Part shown: piece by piece, positions 60,936 to 64,000 of the stretch
Position numbering within the stretch: position 1 is the first letter of the stretch
Layout: the number at the start of each line of letters is the position of its first letter
Origin: Streptomyces longwoodensis
Lineage (GTDB): Bacteria; Actinomycetota; Actinomycetes; Streptomycetales; Streptomycetaceae
Direction of reading: 5' to 3'
NCBI RefSeq assembly: GCF_001514125.1
Contig: NZ_KQ948549.1
Span: 595,438-659,437 of the forward strand
Length of the DNA stretch: 64,000 bases
The notes under the pieces: model-generated
Told to the model about the DNA's origin: nothing
Seen by the model: the letters and a program-made list of their open reading frames with translations, nothing else
Database searches by the model: none
Made by a program: the position numbers and the translations under genes

Positions 60936-62555
60936 ATGAACCGACCGACCGACACGGACCGCAGTCCGGCGCACATCCTGGTGGTGGACGACACCCCCAC
61001 CAACCGCTACGTCCTCGCCACGATCCTGCGGCGCGCCGGGCACCAGGTCACCGAGGCCGAGGACGGCACCCGTGCGCTCGAACTCCTCGCCGGCCCGGGA
61101 CCGCTGCCCGAGCTCGCCATCATCGACGTACGCCTGCCCGACATGAGCGGGGTCGAGGTGTGCGAGCACATCAAGAACACGCCGGCCACCGCCGCCGTCC
61201 CCGTCATCAACATCTCCGCCTCCGCCATCACCGTGGACGACCGCGCCCACGGGCTCCACCGCGGGGCGGACGTCTACCTCGTCGAGCCCGTCGCCCCCGC
61301 GGAACTCCTCGCCACCGTCACCGCGACCCTGCGCTACGCCCGGGCCCGCCGCCGCGCCGAACTGCTCGCCGACCGCCTGCACCTGCTGCACCGCTTCACC
61401 CTCGCCCTGTACAGCGCCCCGGACGCGCAGACACTCGTCAAGGTGGCCGCGGAGGCGGCCGGCGCGATCTTCCGCAGCGACGTCGCCGTCTTCCTCACCA
61501 CGCCGCAGGGCGGTCAGCTCGTCGCCCACAGCTGGCGGGACGGGACCGGCCCGGCGCCCTCCGGCGGACCGCAGGTCCACCCGGTCCACGGCCGCGCGGC
61601 CACCAGCGGACCCGACGACGCCCGCGACGGCCGGCCGGCAGCGGGACCCGACCTGCGCTGCGCACCGCCCGGACTCAGGGACCCGGCACGACGGCGCGTC
61701 GTCATCGGCCGCGCCAAGGCGGACCGGCAGCCGGTCGTCGTCGTCACTCCCGGGGACGCGATCACCACCCCCGAGGACGAGCAGTTGCTGACCCAGCTCA
61801 CCCAGGCGGGCACCCTGGCCCTGGAGGCGCTGCGCAGCTACAGCGAGGAACACGCCCTGGCCCTCACGCTCCAGCGCAGCTTCCTGCCCGAGAGGTTGCC
61901 GCGGACGGCGCGCGCCGACCTGGCGGTGCGCTACCTGCCCGCCAGCGAACGCACCGAGATCGGGGGCGACTTCTACGAGGCCCTCATGACGCCCGCCGGG
62001 CTCGTCGTGGCCGTCGGTGACGTCGCCGGACACTCCCTCGACGCGGCCATGGTCATGGGCCAGGTGCGGCACGCCCTGCGCGCCTACGCCGCCGAGGGGC
62101 ATCCGCCGCAGACCATCCTGGCCCAGCTCGACCACCTGCTGATGTCGGTGGAGCCGGGCGCCACCGTCACCCTCTGCGTCATCCTGGTCGAGGCCGACTC
62201 GTCCACCCTGCACATCGCCAACGCAGGGCACCTGCCGCCCCTGATCCGCACTCCCGACGGCGCCGCCCGCTACAGCCGTGAGCACGGCCCCCTGCTCGGG
62301 CTCGGCCTGTCCCACCCGCCCGCCCACCGGATCACCGTCGAGCCGGGATCACTCCTCATCCTCGTCACGGACGGACTCGTCGAACGCCGCCACGAGGACC
62401 TGGAACACTCCCTGCGGACCCTCGCGGCCCTGGTGGAGGAGACGGGCGCCGACCCGGAGGAGGTGTGCGGCGCGCTCCTCGACCGGCTGCTCCCGGACGG
62501 CAGCGACGACGTGGCGCTGATGGCGGTCCGCGTCAACGCGCCCCAGCAGGGGTGA
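60936..62555 (+). CDS. receiver - GAF - PP2C (RsbU-like) phosphatase
   Basis: Protein of 539 residues from ATG 60936, 15 bases after the hybrid kinase. A receiver lies at about 12-130, with acidic DD18-19 and phosphoacceptor Asp64 in IIDVRLPD. The invariant Lys is Glu (YLVEPVAP). A GAF-like domain with a Gly/Pro/Arg-rich insertion lies at about 145-300. A PP2C/SpoIIE domain lies at about 320-535 (IGGDFYEA, AVGDVAGHSLDAA, ILVTDGLVERR). It probably dephosphorylates an anti-sigma antagonist. Confidence 0.93.
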   Translation: MNRPTDTDRSPAHILVVDDTPTNRYVLATILRRAGHQVTEAEDGTRALELLAGPGPLPELAIIDVRLPDMSGVEVCEHIKNTPATAAVPVINISASAITVDDRAHGLHRGADVYLVEPVAPAELLATVTATLRYARARRRAELLADRLHLLHRFTLALYSAPDAQTLVKVAAEAAGAIFRSDVAVFLTTPQGGQLVAHSWRDGTGPAPSGGPQVHPVHGRAATSGPDDARDGRPAAGPDLRCAPPGLRDPARRRVVIGRAKADRQPVVVVTPGDAITTPEDEQLLTQLTQAGTLALEALRSYSEEHALALTLQRSFLPERLPRTARADLAVRYLPASERTEIGGDFYEALMTPAGLVVAVGDVAGHSLDAAMVMGQVRHALRAYAAEGHPPQTILAQLDHLLMSVEPGATVTLCVILVEADSSTLHIANAGHLPPLIRTPDGAARYSREHGPLLGLGLSHPPAHRITVEPGSLLILVTDGLVERRHEDLEHSLRTLAALVEETGADPEEVCGALLDRLLPDGSDDVALMAVRVNAPQQG

Positions 62556-62612
62556 CGCGGCCCGGCCACATCACCACCAGCCCGCACCGTCCCCCCGCTG
62601 ACCGCCGCGTGG

Positions 62613-63086
62613 TCAGTTCCAGAGCTGGTACGTCACCACCGGCCGGTACCCGGCGGGCCGCCCGTCGGGATAGACGAGGGTGAGCCGCGTGTAGTGCGGC
62701 ACCCCGGGGTGCTTCGTCCAGGAGGCGGGGCGGTCCAGGCGTACCCTCACCGGGTACGAGCGGAAGGTGCCGGCCGCGCAGTACGGCTTGCAGTCGTTGA
62801 CGACGTTCACGCCCCGGCCCACGGCCTTGCGCGCGTTCCACTGCGACCAGTGGAGGGAGACCAGGCGGCTGTTGCCGTCGCCGCAGGCCAGGACGAAGTC
62901 CGCCGGACGCACCCGGGCCTTGTCGAAGCAGTCGACGAGGACGGGCAGCGGCGCCTTGCGCGCCACGGCCACCGTCCGCTCGCCGGCCGCGGCGTTGCCC
63001 GGAGGGGCGGTGGCGGCGCCCGCGAGAGCCGCCAGTGACAGTGCGGCGCAGGCCGCCAGGGTCGTCCTCGTCCTGTGTCCAGCCAT
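62613..63086 (-). CDS. small secreted protein of unknown function
   Basis: Protein of 157 residues from ATG 63086 (GGGAG upstream). It has a signal peptide of about 33 residues (HRTRTTLAACAALSLAALAGA ... NAAAG). Four Cys in the mature part (VDCFDK, LACGDG, DCKPYC) could form two disulfides. Beta-strand-rich C-terminus. A family common in Streptomyces; function not known. It is convergent with the stressosome operon. Confidence 0.87.
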   Translation of the reverse strand: MAGHRTRTTLAACAALSLAALAGAATAPPGNAAAGERTVAVARKAPLPVLVDCFDKARVRPADFVLACGDGNSRLVSLHWSQWNARKAVGRGVNVVNDCKPYCAAGTFRSYPVRVRLDRPASWTKHPGVPHYTRLTLVYPDGRPAGYRPVVTYQLWN

Positions 63087-63189
63087 GTCGACTCCCGGTT
63101 CCGCGATCCGCCCCCGCGTGGCTCCCCTCTCGACGCTACGACCGCCACCGGGCGCGCACCACTCGCACGGACCAACGCCGGGCCGCCGG

Positions 63190-64000
63190 TCAGCCCCCCA
63201 GCGGCACCAGCTGGTCCGCCAGGCGGCGTGCCTGGGCCAGCAGGGAGCCGTAGGACGCGACGTCCTCGGGGTCGTCGGTCAGCACCCCGGGCAGCCGCAC
63301 CCGCAGTTCCTCCAGCATCCGGCGCAGCTCCTCCACGACCTGTTCCAGCCGCTCGCGGTCGCCCTGCCCGAAGCGGGTGGCGCTGTACAGCCGCAGCGCT
63401 TCGGCGGTGCGGCGCAGGAACGCGGCGTAGTATCCGGCGACCGCACGCCGGGGCCACTCCTCGCGGTGGTCGCGCTCGGTCGCCTCCAGGACGGTCCGGG
63501 TGACCCCGGCGGTGTGCACGGCGGCGTAGTCCAGCACCACCAGCGCGTCGTCGTGGCCGCTGCCCTGCGCGGCGACCGTGCGGCGCCGCGGATTGACCCG
63601 GGCGCTCTCCCGGCCGTGGCCGATCGCGGCGCGCGCCTGCTCGACCAGGGATCCGAGCCGCAGCGCCCGGTCGTGCCACTCGTGGGCGTCGTCGGCGCTC
63701 CACCCGCCGCGCTCCATGCCGTCGGCGACCGCGGCCAGGATGTCGTGCGCCTCCTGGGTCGCGTCCCGCAGCGAGGCGCGCGCGTCGCGCAGGTACAGCG
63801 GGGGCCGCACCAGCGCGTTCACCGCGATCCCCACCAGCGCCCCGAAGGCCGCCTCCCCGATCCGGGCCGCCGAGGTGGTCAGCCCGACCGGGCCGCCGGT
63901 CAGCACGAACAGCGCGCCGGTCGCCGCGTAGATGCCCTGGCTGCCGAGGCGCCGCCAGCTGCCCAGCAGCACGGCGACGGGCAGGACGAGCGCCAGTGCG
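63190..64000 (-). CDS. FUSC/aromatic acid exporter family membrane protein, C-terminal part
   Basis: The reading frame is open to the right edge, so the N-terminus is missing. The visible 269 residues begin in hydrophobic helices (ALALVLPVAVLLGSW, GIYAATGALFVLTGG, AAFGALVGIAVNALV). A cytoplasmic helical region follows (RDARASLRDATQEAHDILAAVADGMERG), then two coiled segments. This matches the FUSC/DUF939 exporter family. Substrate is unknown. Confidence 0.85.
   Translation of the reverse strand, partial: ALALVLPVAVLLGSWRRLGSQGIYAATGALFVLTGGPVGLTTSAARIGEAAFGALVGIAVNALVRPPLYLRDARASLRDATQEAHDILAAVADGMERGGWSADDAHEWHDRALRLGSLVEQARAAIGHGRESARVNPRRRTVAAQGSGHDDALVVLDYAAVHTAGVTRTVLEATERDHREEWPRRAVAGYYAAFLRRTAEALRLYSATRFGQGDRERLEQVVEELRRMLEELRVRLPGVLTDDPEDVASYGSLLAQARRLADQLVPLGG

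Overview
The window looks like a chromosomal segment from a Streptomyces species. The DNA is very GC-rich with strong third-position GC bias, GTG starts are frequent, and many stop/start codons overlap by four bases. The gene content is typical of that genus: a conservon with two P450s, a GlgE/GlgX glycogen locus, a SigB/SigG-type sigma factor, an RsbR-RsbS-RsbT stressosome operon, a peptidoglycolipid-addressing protein, and secreted polysaccharide- and protein-degrading enzymes. The mix of accessory enzymes, paralogues and mobile-element debris suggests a chromosome-arm region. That placement is inference.

Layout. 1-6.4 kb: 5' part of glgE (maltosyltransferase), a DUF5133 protein, a degenerate ATPase-fold protein coupled to glgX, a double-VOC protein and a sigG-like sigma factor. 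6.4-19.1 kb: an unknown protein, a second-type hemC, a secreted NLP (NPP1) protein, an ATP-dependent DNA ligase beside a UvrA-like ABC ATPase, a VOC/AraC/VOC group, a DoxX-like/peroxiredoxin pair, an aldo-keto reductase, a TauD-like dioxygenase, a DUF1254 gene with a one-base frameshift, and a GAP-family membrane protein. 19.1-24.0 kb: a TPR/Ser-Thr kinase and an NmrA-type reductase, bracketed by two inverted remnants of the same IS5-like transposase. 24.0-34.1 kb: a luciferase-like monooxygenase, a metallophosphatase, a secreted M4 metalloprotease, a GH64 beta-1,3-glucanase behind a LacI-type operator, a dienelactone hydrolase, a YciO-like protein and a PucR regulator.

34.2-39.6 kb is a complete six-gene conservon (A-B-C-D plus two P450s) on the minus strand. 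Its first P450 lacks the ExxR motif. 39.8-48.5 kb holds a TetR/alcohol-dehydrogenase deletion scar, a lipoprotein, two large secreted sugar enzymes that share a 98% identical ricin-lectin tail, and a DHA2 drug exporter behind two palindromes. 48.7-52.3 kb is a three-gene membrane phosphatase/lipid kinase operon. 52.3-53.8 kb is a divergent SDR/TetR pair, followed by a 173-bp MITE-like palindromic element between CTAG repeats.

54.0-62.6 kb is signalling. An XRE-HTH/coiled-coil/histidine-kinase protein faces a previously uncalled 44-residue membrane peptide, and then a tightly coupled stressosome operon follows (RsbR, RsbS, RsbT, an ATPase-SpoIIE phosphatase, a hybrid histidine kinase and a receiver-GAF-PP2C phosphatase). 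The window ends with a small secreted protein and a partial FUSC-type membrane protein. I saw no rRNA, tRNA or CRISPR array.
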